From Amaurobius ferox (Eukaryota; Arthropoda; Arachnida; Araneae; Amaurobiidae), in the NCBI GenBank assembly GCA_951213105.1, contig OX578139.1, positions 70,598,754-70,662,753 of the forward strand: 64,000 nucleotides of DNA. Reading direction: 5' to 3'. Every line of letters starts with the position of its first letter. The stretch's first letter is position 1. A program made the position numbers and the translations under genes. Below the pieces are notes generated by a model. The model ran no database searches, was not told the DNA's origin, and saw only the letters and a program-made list of their open reading frames with translations. This document shows positions 37,257-48,853 of the stretch, in pieces.

Positions 37257-39200
37257 AAGAATAGGGGTAAACACCTTTTCTAGTAAGCACATTCACATGA
37301 TCATTTGTAAAATGTTCTTTGATGATATGAGACTGATCGGACTCCAAACTAGAGCTGAGTTTCTCAATAGAGGCAGGTAAAAATTGGAAGGAGTCTATAA
37401 ACTGCAGACTTCCAATATGGAATGCTATATAATTCTGAATATTACTAGAAATGCACTCAAATCTTTTTTCTTTAAATTGACCGATTCCCTGCTTAATTAA
37501 ATATCCATCATACCGTTTTGAATTGTGGAACACAACAGGTATGCGCCGTCTTATTTTATAATTCAAATTGCAATTAGGATGAGCTGCACCTCTGAACTTA
37601 GAAGTTAAGTGACAGTGGTCTCTTACACGTTCTTTCCCTAAAGCCTTGTTGCAAATATGACAGATAGCGGCATTTTCAAACTTTTCACGATCTTCAGCAG
37701 TGAAACTCATTTTCATATTTTCTTTCAATATTCTTTGAATCTCCTCTTCTTCATGAATAAGAGCCTTCAAAAAATGAGTAACCACATCTTCACCTCTATG
37801 GATAACAGGACCTTTAAAGGTTTTCCCATCAGGACCAATAATAATGTATGCAAAACCACACGGAACATGATGAGATAAGATGCTCTCATGTGAAATGGAG
37901 GGGGAATTCTCACACGTATCCGTTTTTATTATAAAAGATTCAAAGTCCGCATATACCACAAATGGTACACGCATTTGCATATAAACACTTTTAAATTTCA
38001 AAAATTGCATCATCACCACTAGGCAGTTCCACTCGCTGCAGACCATACTGTTTCATAATTCAATATGGCGTTTTAAACGAGTTTCAGATGAAAATCGCTG
38101 TAAACAATGGTTGCAAAAGTAATACTTCTCTTTATGTTTAGTTAAACTACGTAAAAGTTTACTCATACTTTTAATACAGCTGTAATGATACTGCTCATCA
38201 TTACTAATAAGTAGTAAATTACAGTGTTGATCCCGTCTATTAGATGATATATAGAGTGGAAAATATTCCTATCTTCATATCCAAAGACATTCAAGCTCAC
38301 GTTATTATTTCGCTCAAACAACTTAACTTGGCGTAAAGATGCAGGAAACTCAATTCCACCCATATTTAGCTTGCATTCATGTTCAATATATGTACTGACA
38401 CGATCAACATGATCATGAACAGGATAAAGTCCTGCTAAGATAGACCACATAAGACACTTTTGATCACTATTCTGCATATTAATAACAGCTTTCTTAGCTG
38501 CTAATTCTTTTGGTAGTGGAATATAACTGGAAACTGCTAGAGGTTCATATACCTCAACATCAATCATTAGCTCATCAATCCTCTCTAAAACCCAACCACT
38601 GCCACGTCCTTCATAGGTTTCGAATGATGTTGATACTTTTTCAAAAGCAAAATCCATATTATCATTCAAATCTTCTTCAGTGATATTCCTCACACAGGAA
38701 CTTCTGAAATAGACTGTACAATATTCCTGCTCTTTTTCAGAACGGAAGCGAGTAAAACAGCAACACTGATTTATGTACCATACAATACTACGCTTCAAGG
38801 CAATCTCCTCTAACAGCACCTGTGTTATACCAATTCTATTAGAATCTAAGAAAGTAAGGATTTCTTTTTCGCCATCTCCAACAATTTTATGAACGGTTAC
38901 AGTACTGTTTAAAGCTTGTTGACAGGGATTTGTAGTCACTTTCCTCTTCTTATTCATGCCAGAAACATCTCAAGTTTTCCTTTCACCACCTTGCGTAGGA
39001 CAGACACTAAAAGTTTTGCTTTTGAAATTCGACATATATTTATCACTATGAGCTATACGCTCATGATGTAGCATATCACTCATTCGAGTAAATGTAGCAG
39101 GACATTGCGGACAAGGAACTCTACTTGAAGAATTATGATTCTTCATGTGTCGTACTAAATTTCTCCTCTTCGTGAAGCTCTTCGCATAAGTAAGACAAAC
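37257..39200 (-). pseudogene. Family B DNA polymerase of Polinton/adintovirus type, 3'-truncated copy
   Basis: After a splice-acceptor-like TTTTATCTTTTACAG (39,201-39,215 complement), the frame begins with two C2H2-type zinc-finger motifs. The first has its second Cys changed to Tyr (VCLTYAKSF); the second is CPQCPATFTRMSDMLHH. A stop occurs before VSGMNKKRK (38,970). The frame 38,957-38,163 follows, then another finger (CNHCLQRF), then 38,046 downwards with exonuclease motif I VYADFESF, a treble-clef zinc region CHICNKALGK/RVRDHCHL as in endonuclease VII-like domains, and exonuclease motif II region VVFHNSKRYDGYLI. The copy stops before the palm, so no polymerase activity is possible. It is about 95% similar to the plus copy. 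Confidence 0.8.
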
Positions 39201-39506
39201 CTGTAAAAGATAAAAGTACAAGATTTTAGTATAAGCATGTTATAAATCTTCTTTAGTATTATAATACATTTCTCAAAGCATAATTAAGTTAATCATAGAT
39301 TCCTCATACCACCCAATAAGAATCATTAAAAAGTAATGATAAAGCCACTAAGTTAAAGAATATTTATAGTTATGAAAACACTATTTAGCAATATTAAAAT
39401 CATAAAAGTTCTAGCTAAATAAAAATATAATTAAGTTATCACTCATTGTAAAAATGACAAGTTTAATAAATTCACAAAATAAAATCATATTAAAAAGAGC
39501 ACTTAC

Positions 39507-39585
39507 ATGCCCACTCATGCGTAAAGGCATAACATCAAGCATATTAATATCACTAATGTAAGAGGCAGTATCTCCAATATCGCTA
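39507..39585 (-). pseudogene. Candidate coding exon upstream of the minus-strand polymerase
   Basis: The minus strand reads DIGDTASYISDINMLDVMPL then RMSGH and ends at GGGCAT|GTAAGT, a strong donor. It joins in phase with the acceptor ACAG|GTTTGT at 39,200 that opens the zinc-finger frame. The acceptor of this exon is uncertain: both nearby AG sites (39,585 and 39,582) give a phase that does not join directly to the exon at 41,023-41,115. Another exon may lie between, or the gene may be dead. Confidence 0.5.
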
Positions 39586-40149
39586 CTTAAAGAAAACATC
39601 ACGATTTAATAATATAAGACAGCACCGTAAGCACAACCTGCCACTATGAAGTATTCGCGTAGAATGACAAAATTACAGCCTGCAAGTTACCAAAACTCAG
39701 CTGTAAGCAAGAAAAAACTCTAGAGATATCACGGTTACAGTTAAACCGAGTAACAAACAACTTATCATAATTACATACACCAGCCCCACGAAAATAAACA
39801 ACCCGTTTATAATCATAATCGATAGTATCTTTTTTAATCAATACATTAAATAACTTCTCGTATAATAAAAACTCATTAAGATATATTAAAACCCCAACAC
39901 ATGTACTGTAATTACTAGATTTTAATGATTTAAAGTGTAAAATACTCGAAATCTAACCCGAAAGCATACTTTACAGAAATTTTTAAAATGAGCTTAAAAA
40001 ACCATAAAATTCACCCAGGAACTAGTTAATACCCTCAAATTACTCAGAATTATCCTTTACATATACAATATAACCATTTAAAGTCATAAAAGAGTCAGTA
40101 GTATAGTGTTATAAAATGGGGGTTGAGAGCCACTTCGCGGAGGCGGAGC

Positions 40150-40385
40150 AGGAGGAAGCTTCCTCTTTGGGAGGGGATTTCCCTCTTTTGGGGAGGGAAT
40201 TTCCCTCTTTTGGGAGGAAGGTTCCCTCTTTGGAGAGGACCCTCTCAGAGGGTCTTTAGATCCCCCTCTTTTGGGAGGAAGTTTGGTGAGGCGCAGCACC
40301 GGATGCCTCTTTCGAAAGAGGCCTCGGCCAAGAGGGAAATTGCGAAAGAGGCCTCGGCCAAGAGGGAAATTGCGAAAGAGGCCTG
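40150..40385. repeat. G/A-rich tandem repeats in the spacer between the polymerase copies
   Basis: Two arrays adjoin. About five ~20-bp units like GGGAGGAATTTCCCTCTTTT occupy 40,165-40,280, and 2.4 units of a 30-bp repeat, GAAAGAGGCCTCGGCCAAGA GGGAAATTGC, occupy 40,313-40,384. The local GC content is far above the surroundings. On the minus strand it reads as a Pro/Lys/Ser-rich peptide, then repeated ASFAISLLAE, so it might be part of a coding exon. I see no direct evidence for that. Confidence 0.8.
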
Positions 40386-41022
40386 ATGACTCATACCCTC
40401 GGAGTGAATTGTCTTGAGAGGGGATGATCTTTGAGCGGAGGAACTTTGAGAGGTTTTAATGGATGCCAAAATCGTTGACCGACCTTTGGCCGGAGTGCAT
40501 AGTCTTATCGCAAGGGAGTGAAATATTTAGACATTGATAAATTGGAACGAGGGCGATGTCGCAATATTTGAATTGTCGATCTGACTGATAACCGGGGAGG
40601 GAGTTGAACTTTGATCCGATGAGACAACTGATAACAGAAACGCTCCGACCTTAACCCTTGACGGACTATGACTTTATTTATCCATCGTGACATACTTAAA
40701 GTAAAGTTTCAGCGAGCGGAAGTTTTGGAGATTTAGGATGGCTGATGAAAATTTGTGAAATGGATTGAAACACACCCGAAAATATGAAAGAGTGTTATTA
40801 AAAATATATATTTTGCAAAAAATGATGTTAATACATTAATTTTAGGGAATTATCAATGAATTTTGGAGTGCGTTACAGGAGTTTAAAATTTCAGTGAGTA
40901 AAGAGAATTGATACTGAGCGAATTTTTTCAGCGATGTTAATTGTTTTAATGAAGCAGTTATGATCGAATGGAGAAATATGAATATTAAATAAACAAGAAA
41001 GTATCTTTAAAAAATAACTCAC
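40386..41022. other. Unassigned GC-richer spacer
   Basis: No gene is recognised. The sequence lies in the long intron-like interval of the proposed minus-strand gene. Confidence 0.4.
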
Positions 41023-41115
41023 GTGAACACCACACGACCAGACTTCCCCAACCACATCAGGTGTAACAGCAGATGTAGCATCAGGTTTAGCATGTTCAGA
41101 TGTCTCATTCAGAAC
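41023..41115 (-). pseudogene. Candidate second exon of the minus-strand polymerase gene
   Basis: A 93-nt segment encodes VLNETSEHAKPDATSAVTPD then VVGEVWSCGVH. It is bounded by an acceptor with a T-rich tract (TTTTTTTTTAATTTTAAG) and the donor CAC|GTGAGT. It joins in phase 0 to the upstream exon at 41,283-41,327. The function of this peptide is unknown. Confidence 0.5.
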
Positions 41116-41282
41116 CTTAAAATTAAAAAAAAAACCTATGTTAAGAGATTTTAAAAAGACGTGTATGAAACATAATTTAATTATTGTGTCAGAAATTTGA
41201 AAAGAATCACATTCAATTATTGTGTTACGAATTTCAAAAACAAAACTCTTTATTTTTAATTAGAAAAACATCATTAACTCAC

Positions 41283-41327
41283 TTCTGCAAGAGCCATATT
41301 CAAATTTGTATGAAATTCGTTTTCCAT
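41283..41327 (-). pseudogene. Candidate first exon (start codon) of the minus-strand polymerase gene
   Basis: ATG at 41,327 opens MENEFHTNLNMALAE, which ends at GAA|GTGAGT, a good donor, in phase 0. It lies 120-350 bp from the large palindrome with its CACGTG words, which would be the natural promoter position. Support comes from splice signals only. Confidence 0.45.
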
Positions 41328-41449
41328 TAGAATTATTTCAGTAGATTAACGAAGAGCAGATCGAAAACACGTCTTTCCAAGCGCAAGTCTCGAGTGAAAG
41401 TGAGCTCTACGTATCGCGCATTGTGAGCGGAAACATCACGTGGAGTATC

Positions 41450-41680
41450 ATGTGATTGCATACGTGGTAGTCTTCGATTCGCTAACAAGATGTCACGTGA
41501 CAGATCGCGTGATTCGATAAGAAACATTATGCGACTTCATACATAGATATATCATGTGATATTTCTTATCGAATCACATGATGTTACGCATGGAGTCGCA
41601 TAATGTTTCTTATCGAATCACGCGATCTGTCACGTGACATCTTGTTAGCGAATCAAAGACTACCACGTATGCAATCACAT
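41450..41680. repeat. 87-bp inverted repeat, CACGTG-rich, between the two polymerase copies
   Basis: The left arm 41,450-41,536 is complementary to 41,594-41,680 with one mismatch; the loop is 57 nt. Both arms contain TGTCACGTGACA, itself palindromic, and the loop and flanks contain further TCATGTGA/TCACGTGG words. The right arm ends where the plus-strand polymerase arm begins (41,678). Confidence 0.95.
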
Positions 41681-41910
41681 TATATTTTTATTTAATTAGA
41701 ACTTTTATGAATTTAATATAGCTAATTAGTGTTTTCATATCTATAAATATTCTTTAACTTAGTGGCTTTATCATTACTTTTTTAATGATTCTTATTGGGG
41801 TGGTATAAGGAATCTATGATTTACTTACTTATGCTTTGAGAAATGTATTATATTACTAAAGAAGATTTATAACATGCTTATACTAAAATCTTGTATTTTA
41901 TCTTTTACAG

Positions 41911-44900
41911 GTTTGTCTTACTTGTGCGAAGAGCTTCACGTAGAAGAGAAATTTAGTACGACACATGAAGATTCATAATTCTTCAAGTTCCTTGTCCGCA
42001 ATGTCCTGCTACATTTACTCGAATGAGTGATATGCTACATCATGAGCGTATAGCTCATAGTGATAAGTCTATGTCGAATTTCAAAAGCAAAACTTTTAGT
42101 GTCTGTCCTACGCAAGGTGGTAAAAGGAAAACTTTAGATGTTTCTGGCATGAATAAGAAGAGGAAATTGACTACAAATCCCTGTCAACAAGCTTTAAACA
42201 GTACTGTAACCGTTCATAAAATTGTTGGAGATGGCGAAAAAGATATCCTTACCTTCTTAGATTCTAACAGAATTGGTATAACACAAGTGCTGTTAGAGAA
42301 GATTACCTTGAAGCGTAGTATTGTATGGTACATAAATCTGTGTTGCTGTTTTACTCGCTCCCGATCTGAAAAAGAGCTGGAATATTGTACAGCCTATTTC
42401 AGAATTTCCTGTATGAGGAATATCACTGAAGAAGATTTGAATGATAATATTGATTTTGCTTTTGAAAAAGTATTACCATCATTCGAAACCTATGAAGGAC
42501 GTGGCAGTGGTTGGGTTTTAGAGAGGATTGATGAGCTAATGATTGATGTTGAGGTATATGAACTTCTAGCTGCTTCTTGTTATATCCCACTACCAAAAGA
42601 ATTAGCAGCTAAGAAAGCTGTTATTAATGTGCAGAATAGTGACCAAAAGTGTTTTATGTGGTCTATCTTAGCAGGACTTTATCCTGTTCATGATCATGTG
42701 GATCGTGTCAGTAAATATATTGAACATGAATGCAAGCTAAATATGGGTGGAATTGAGTTTCCTACACCTTTACGCCAAGTTAAGTTGTTTGGGCGAAATA
42801 ATAACGTGAGCTTGAATGTCTTTGGATATGAAGATAGGAATGTGTTTCCACTCTATATATCATCTAATAGACGGGATCAACACTGTAATGTACTACTTAT
42901 TAGTAATGATGAGCATTATCATTACTGCTGTATTAAAAGTATGAGTAAACTTTCACGTAGTTTAACTAAACATAAAGAGAAGTATTATTTTTGCAACCAT
43001 TGTTTACAGCGATTTCCATCTGAAACTCGTTTAAAGCGCCATATTGAATTATGTAAACAGTATAGTCTGCAGCGAGTGGAACTGCCTAGTGGTGATGATG
43101 CAATTTTGAAATTTAAAAGTGTTTATATGCAAATGCGCGTACCATTTGTGGTATATGAGGACTTTGAATATTTTATAATAAAAACGGATACGTGTGAGAA
43201 TTCCCCCTCAATTTCACATGAGAGCATCTTATCTCATCATGTTCCGTGTGGTTTTGCATACATTATTATTGGTCCTGATGGGAAAACCTTTAAAGGTCCT
43301 GTTATCTATAGAGGTGAAGATGTGGTTACTCATTTTTTGAAGGCTCTTATTCATGAAGAAGAGGAGATTCAAAGAATATTGAAAGAAAATATGAAAATGA
43401 GTTTCATTTCTGAAGATCGTGAAAAGTTTGAAAATGCCGCTATCTGTCATATTTGCAACAAGGCTCTAGGGAAAGAACGTGTAAGAGACCACTGTCACTT
43501 AAATTCTAAGTTCAGAGGTGCAGCTCATCCTAATTGCAATCTGAATTATAAAATAAGACGGCGCATACCTGTTGTGTTCCACAATTTAAAAGGGTATGAT
43601 GGACATTTAATTATGCAGGGAATCGGTCAATTTAAAGAAAAAAGAATTGAGTGCATTTCTAGTAATATTCAGAATTATATAACATTCTGTATTGGAAGTC
43701 TGCAGTTTATAGACTCCTTCGAATTTTTACCTGCCTCTATTGAGAAACTCAGCTCTAGTTTGGAGTCCGATCAGTCTCATATCATCAAAGAACATTTTAC
43801 AAATGATCATGTGAATTTGCTTAGTAGAAAAGGTGTTTACCCCTATTCTTATATAGATTGTGCTAAGAAGTTTGAAGAAACAAGTCAGCCCTCTAAAGAG
43901 GACTTCTTCGATGATTTAAATCGGGAGGATGTCTCTGATGAAGCCTATGCTTATGCCTAACATATTTGGTCATCCTTAAAGATAAAGAATATGGGGGAAT
44001 ATCATGACTTGTACATAAAAACTGATATTTTTCTGCTAGCAGACATTTTTGAAAATTTCCGTGATTTGACACTGAATTATTATGGAATAGATGATGCTCA
44101 CTGTCTAACATTACCATCTCTTGCTTGGAATGCTGCTCTAAAGACTAGCGGTGTATCATTAGAACTGATTACAGATCCTGATATGTACCTATTTTTAGAA
44201 GAAGGTATTGGAGGCGGTATTAGTGTTATTAGTAAACGTCTTAGCCAGGCTAATAATAAGTATTTGGAACATAATGATTCTGCAAAACCTAGCAAGTATA
44301 TAATGTACCTAGATGCTAATAATTTATATGGATGGGCACTAAGCCAAGCACTCCCTGTATCGGATTTAACTGGCTTGATTCTGAAGAAATCCTGAATTTT
44401 GATCCACTTGTAGTAGAAGATGACTCACCTGTGGGGTATATTGTCGAGGCGGATATAGACTATCCTCATGATTTGCATGATGAACATAATGACTATCCTC
44501 TAGCGCCTGAAAGGGTTCATATCACCCCGTCTCTGATTTCGGAGTATAGTCGGAATTTGTCTAAAGAAATGAATTTAAAAATATGCAAGGATCAGATCAA
44601 ATTAACACCCAATTTGAATCACAAGGTTAAATATGTCCTACATTATTGAAATTTAAAGCAATATATGAAGCTAGGGATGAAACTTGTGAAAATCCGTCAG
44701 GTATTAACTTTCAAGCAAGAACCTTGGTTGAAGCTTTATGTGCAATTTAACACTTAGAAGAGAACACTGGCAAAAAATTCTTTTGAAAAAGATCTGTTCA
44801 AACTTATGAACAACGCAGTTTTTGGTAAGACGATGGAAAACTTAAGAAAAAGAATGGATGTTAAACTAGTACAGACTGAGAAGAGATTAAAAAAATGTCT

Positions 44901-45568
44901 TGCATCACCAGCCTTTCACTCTTTCAAAGTATTTAATGAAGATCTGGTTGCAGTTCATATGCATAAGACAAATTTAAAATTAAATAGACCTATCTATGCT
45001 GGTTTTTCAGTGCTAGATTTGAGTAAAACACTCATGTATGAGTTTCATTATAATTTTATTTAAAAGGTGTATGGAAGTCGAGCTGAATTACTTTTCACAG
45101 ACACGGATTCCCTGTGTTATGAAGTTGAAACAGAAGATATTTATAAAGATTTTGAAAGTCAACAAGATTTTTCCGACTTTTCGGATTATCCATGCGATCA
45201 TCTGCTTCATTCCAACAAAAATAAAAAAAATTATTGTAAAAATGAAAGATGAGTTGAATGGTAGTCCTGCCCTGGAGTTTGTAAGGTTAAGATCAAAAAT
45301 GTATAGTTTAAAAGCATCCTTCATGGAAAAGAAAACTGCTAAAGGTGTCAATAAGAATGCTGTGAAAAAATTCATTCATCATCAAGATTACTATAACTGC
45401 TTAACAAGACGTAAATTTAATAGAGTTGAGGAAATTAAAATTGCTAGTAAAGATCAGAAAATTTATACTGTGGAACAAATTAAAATGGGGTTATCACCCT
45501 ATGATGATAAACGTTATATTTTAAATGATGGAATTAAGAGTTTAGCATATGGTCATTATCAAATTTAA
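41911..45568 (+). pseudogene. Family B DNA polymerase of Polinton/adintovirus type, full-length but frameshifted copy
   Basis: It starts after acceptor TTTTATCTTTTACAG (41,896-41,910). The first zinc finger keeps CLTCAKSF, but a TAG at about 41,941 and a frame change break it. The long frame 42,023-43,960 (645 codons) includes CNHCLQRF, a changed exonuclease motif I VYEDFEYF (43,151), CHICNKALGK/RVRDHCHL (43,445) and HNLKGYDGHL (43,580). Later frames carry YHDLYIKTDIFLLADIFE (exonuclease III, 44,002), palm motif YLDANNLYGWAL (44,305), KLMNNAVFGKTMEN (44,800) and the catalytic FTDTDSLCYE (45,095). The C-terminus YDDKRYIL..LAYGHYQI ends at 45,568. At least four frameshifts or stops after 43,960 inactivate it. 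Neighbouring integrase, ATPase or capsid genes were not found. Confidence 0.85.
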
Positions 45569-46110
45569 ATGATAAAGCCATGCAGAATTAAAATTGTATA
45601 CATCGGGTGGTGGTGGGACTACAATTTTTAGAGAAAGTGAATTCATTTATATACATTGCAAGAAGCTGGCTATGATTAAGTAGAATTATGATGAATTGCA
45701 CTAAGACACATTACTTTTCACATCTATACTGGCAGAATCCAATTTAATTAAAGGTGCTCTAACATGGTAAAGATGCTTTTGGATCAAAATCTGGAATGAT
45801 TGAAATATATATATATATATATATATACATATATACATTGAATGTCTAAGGTATAAAAAGGAAGTGAAATTTGTAAGCAAAGTTTAGATTTATACTGTGG
45901 GGATTATATCTACTTACTGATTAATAACATCCTTCTTATCTGACTGATAAAAATCTTCATTCATAGAAACATCACGTGGCAAGATGAAGCCCCACCCCTC
46001 TCCATCCGGAGCTGTGTTTAACATGGGGAAGTATAGCACCTGCAGGAGCCCCAGGTTAAAGTATAGCACCTTCTGGTCCAGGATCCCCCTATATACACTA
46101 CTGTGGACTG
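45569..46110. other. Spacer after the polymerase, nothing recognised
   Basis: A (TA)n run lies at about 45,806-45,832. No second gene of the virus-like element is visible here. Confidence 0.5.
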
Positions 46111-46915
46111 ATGCAGAGAGATCTAGATGTACTGTATAACTGGTCTGTTTTAAATAAACTTCATTTAAATGTTTCGAAATGCTATGTTATGAGCATGGTT
46201 AGGATCCGTAATATTCACAATTACAATTACATTTTAAATAATTTACCTCTATCTTGATGTATTCATATTATTGATTTGGGTGTCACTTTCGATGATACTT
46301 TTAACTTTCAGAGACATATTGATAATACTATTAAAAAAGCCTCCCAAAGACTTGGTTTCACCTTAAGACGATCTCGTATTTTTGCCAGGTCTGATACTAT
46401 TATTTGCATTTATAATACCCTTGTTAAGCCAATTTTGGAGTATTTTGCAGTGATCTGGGACCCTGTTTACAGTCTGCATTCTCATCGAATAGAAGTCGTG
46501 CAAAATAAACTTTTACGCACTATGGATTACAGATTAACTGGCTATTATCCTTATGATATGCATACGAGTGATCTCAGACAAATATATAATTTAATGTCTC
46601 TTGAAAAAAGAAGAAAATGGTCCTGCCTCTTGTTTTATTATAAAGTCTTAAATAACACTACTGATTGCCCCACTTTACCTTCTTCCCTGGAATTTCATAT
46701 ACCTGTAAATAATACTAGAAAAAAAATTTGTTTCACAATACTACTGTTAAACACAATTGCATGAAATGCTATTCTAGCTATAAATATGTTGATCTGTATA
46801 ATACCCATTCTACTGATATTGATATATTTAATTTGACTGCTGCCTGTTTTAAAAGAGCCTGTTTGGATGTGCTCTTGACATGTATACTACTTAGTATTAT
46901 TGTATTTTATGTTTT
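46111..46915 (+). pseudogene. LINE reverse transcriptase, thumb and C-terminal part
   Basis: The frame reads QRDLDVLYNWSVLNKLHLNV SKCYVM, has one stop near 46,257, then LGVTFDDTFNFQRHIDNTIK. This is the DLGV-type motif E/thumb start of Jockey/CR1-type enzymes. It continues with NTLVKPILEYFAVIWDP and LMSLEKRRKWSCLLFYYKVL. A frame change occurs near 46,730. The catalytic YxDD box lies upstream of the preserved part and is absent. Confidence 0.8.
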
Positions 46916-47671
46916 GTTCTTTTTACTTTCCCTGCAATACATGGTAATGTATATGGAAAGTATTGGAATCATGCCGAAAATCGCAACTCGAGTTTTCGAC
47001 GGATCTACACGTTTCGAGACCTCTAGAATATGAAAAAACTATTTTTAGCGTGACGTCTGTGTGTGTGTCTGTCTGTCTGTGCAGATTTCGTATCCACTCT
47101 AATTAAAAAACTAATGGACTGAATTTCACAAAATTTGGTAGGTAAGTCTCTTGTGGGCGAGTCTGGTGCTGATTAGTTTTGGGTATGATTCGAGATGAAC
47201 CCGCCTTTTTTTTGCGAAATGGTCCGCAAAAGTTTGTATCCACTCTAACTGAAAAACTAATGGACTGAATTTCACAAAATTCAGCAGATGAGTCACTTGT
47301 GGGTCACCCTGGTGCTGATTAGATTTTGGTACGATTCGAAAAAAAATAACCCGCCTGTTTTTGCAAAATGGCCCGCAAAAATCGTCAAAATCTAAACTAA
47401 AAAACTACGTATGCTCAAATATATTCATTAATTGCTTGTTTAATACGTAATTTTTAACGAAGAAAAGAATAAGACCAACCCCATTACACTAGGACTAGCC
47501 GTTCTCGAGATATTTTAGTTTTTCGTATTTTCTCTACACCACTTTTGAAAATAAGTCCGTTTAACGAATGAGAAAGAAAATTGAATTAAAAGTGAAATAA
47601 ATTTAATTAAAATAAAGAGAATGCGGATATAAGTCTGCAGGGAAAGTCATGTGCTGCCCACATCAGATTTT
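46916..47671 (+). mobile_element. Family B hairpin-ended repeat, full length, nested in a LINE
   Basis: The left palindrome ACTTTCCCTGCAATACATGG TAATGTATATGGAAAGT starts at 46,924. Then come GAAAATCGCAACTCGAG, GACGTCTGTGTGTGTC, two tandem 'ctaatggactgaatttcacaaaatt' blocks, and the right end GGAAAGTCATGTGCTGCCCA CATCAGAT at 47,671. T-runs flank it on both sides. The host LINE sequence continues on each side. Confidence 0.9.
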
Positions 47672-47752
47672 TATATTTGTGTGGCTACTGTAACTGGATT
47701 TCATCTGTAGTGCCACGTAAATTGAATAAAATAAAATAAAAATAAAATATCA

Positions 47753-48853
47753 CCCCTCTGAGTTTGTCGCCACTTCAAGGCAACACCCTGTATATATACA
47801 TATATAATAATAATAGTTTGAAAGTCCAATAAAAGAAAAGTGAGAAGCTGCAACTCGATAACGCTAACTTTCTAAAACACCCACAAAATAAACGTATAAA
47901 ATAATAAATCTTCATTTAAATGGAAAAAAAATACATATTACGAGTCATCAAGTTAAAGAAAATCAACAAATTTCAATAGTATGGAATCGAATATAGAAAA
48001 ACATGAAAAATCAAGCATTATTGCTATACACGTGGACAAGGGCAAGGCATTAAAAAATGGAAATGTTCACTTCGCAAAACTCTTCTTCTGGTCCAGGTAT
48101 TTTGACTAAGCAAACACAAAAATTGCATGTTTCTGAAGAAATAGATAGATTATATCTATAAACTATTTCTACTTAGACAACATACATAAAGAAGGAAAAA
48201 TAAAAGAAAACATGAATACCTGGAAAATGCACAGCATATGCCCGAACCATTCGAACCCTGAATGAAGAGACCAGTGTTGCCATTTGCAAAGAAAAAAGAA
48301 ATGATCTACTGTTGCCATTCGTAAGAAATGAAAAACAGTAATGCGAAAAGGTAAGAAAAAGTTATAATATTCAAAAAGTGCTACAAAAAACTGGGGCTAA
48401 TAATAGTAAGGCTGATGTTGAAGATGATGTAAAAATAAAGGTATTAATATTACAAGAGAAAGGTGATGCCTGGCTAATATAAGATACTATGAATAGAATT
48501 CATGAAAATCCAGCTAATCTAAACTTTTTAACAAATATATATATATATTTATTTATTTATCTTTAAAAAAAATAGGAAAGTAAAAGAAGGTGAAAATGCA
48601 AAGCCATCAAACTTAATCAGTAGGCGCCTGTTGCTCCTGCATTTTTTACTTTTTTTAATGATAGCTTATTTAAATGTAATTATTGAAAATTTGAGCACAA
48701 TGTAACAATATACAAGGGTGCAAAAAATATATATTGAACTTTTTGTAAAGACTTCAAACTTGCTTATCTCAGAATTACTATGTTGTGGGTTAGGCTACTT
48801 GTGAGCCAGCTCATCGCCTCATAAATAGACAGAATATGATTTGATCTACGTAC
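47753..48853. other. Unassigned AT-rich sequence
   Basis: No gene or known repeat. A short (AT)n/ATTT run lies at about 48,535-48,560. Confidence 0.5.

Larger units (their letters stand above)
37257..43851. repeat. Large inverted repeat: ~2.17-kb arms carrying the polymerase 5' halves
   Basis: The arms are 37,257-39,429 (minus) and about 41,678-43,851 (plus), diverged by roughly 5% with the same intron acceptor and zinc-finger start. They are separated by about 2.25 kb that holds candidate exons, the G/A-rich arrays and the 87-bp palindrome. Similarity ends at the outer side in the middle of the polymerase frame. This could be an inverted duplication of one element or two insertions placed head to head. 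Confidence 0.9.
46111..47752 (+). mobile_element. 5'-truncated LINE 3' end, split by a family B repeat
   Basis: The reverse-transcriptase C-terminal region (46,111-46,915) is followed by a nested family B element. The LINE then resumes at 47,672 with a 3' segment and an AATAAA-rich tail (about 47,727-47,750). A reverse-transcriptase frame followed by an A-rich tail is the usual form of a 5'-truncated LINE copy. Confidence 0.75.

Noticed and set aside
42023..43960. Independent intact 645-codon gene starting at ATG 42,023
   Set aside because: The ATG is inside the zinc-finger region; upstream finger residues and the acceptor at 41,910 show it is an internal methionine of a broken longer gene.
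37257..45568. Complete Polinton with integrase, ATPase and capsid genes
   Set aside because: Only polymerase coding sequence and small exon-like frames are visible; no other hallmark gene was found on either strand between 36 and 46 kb.
46276..47033. Family B hairpin region as part of the LINE protein
   Set aside because: The frame 46,728-47,033 reads into the nested repeat; the LINE sequence resumes only at 47,672.
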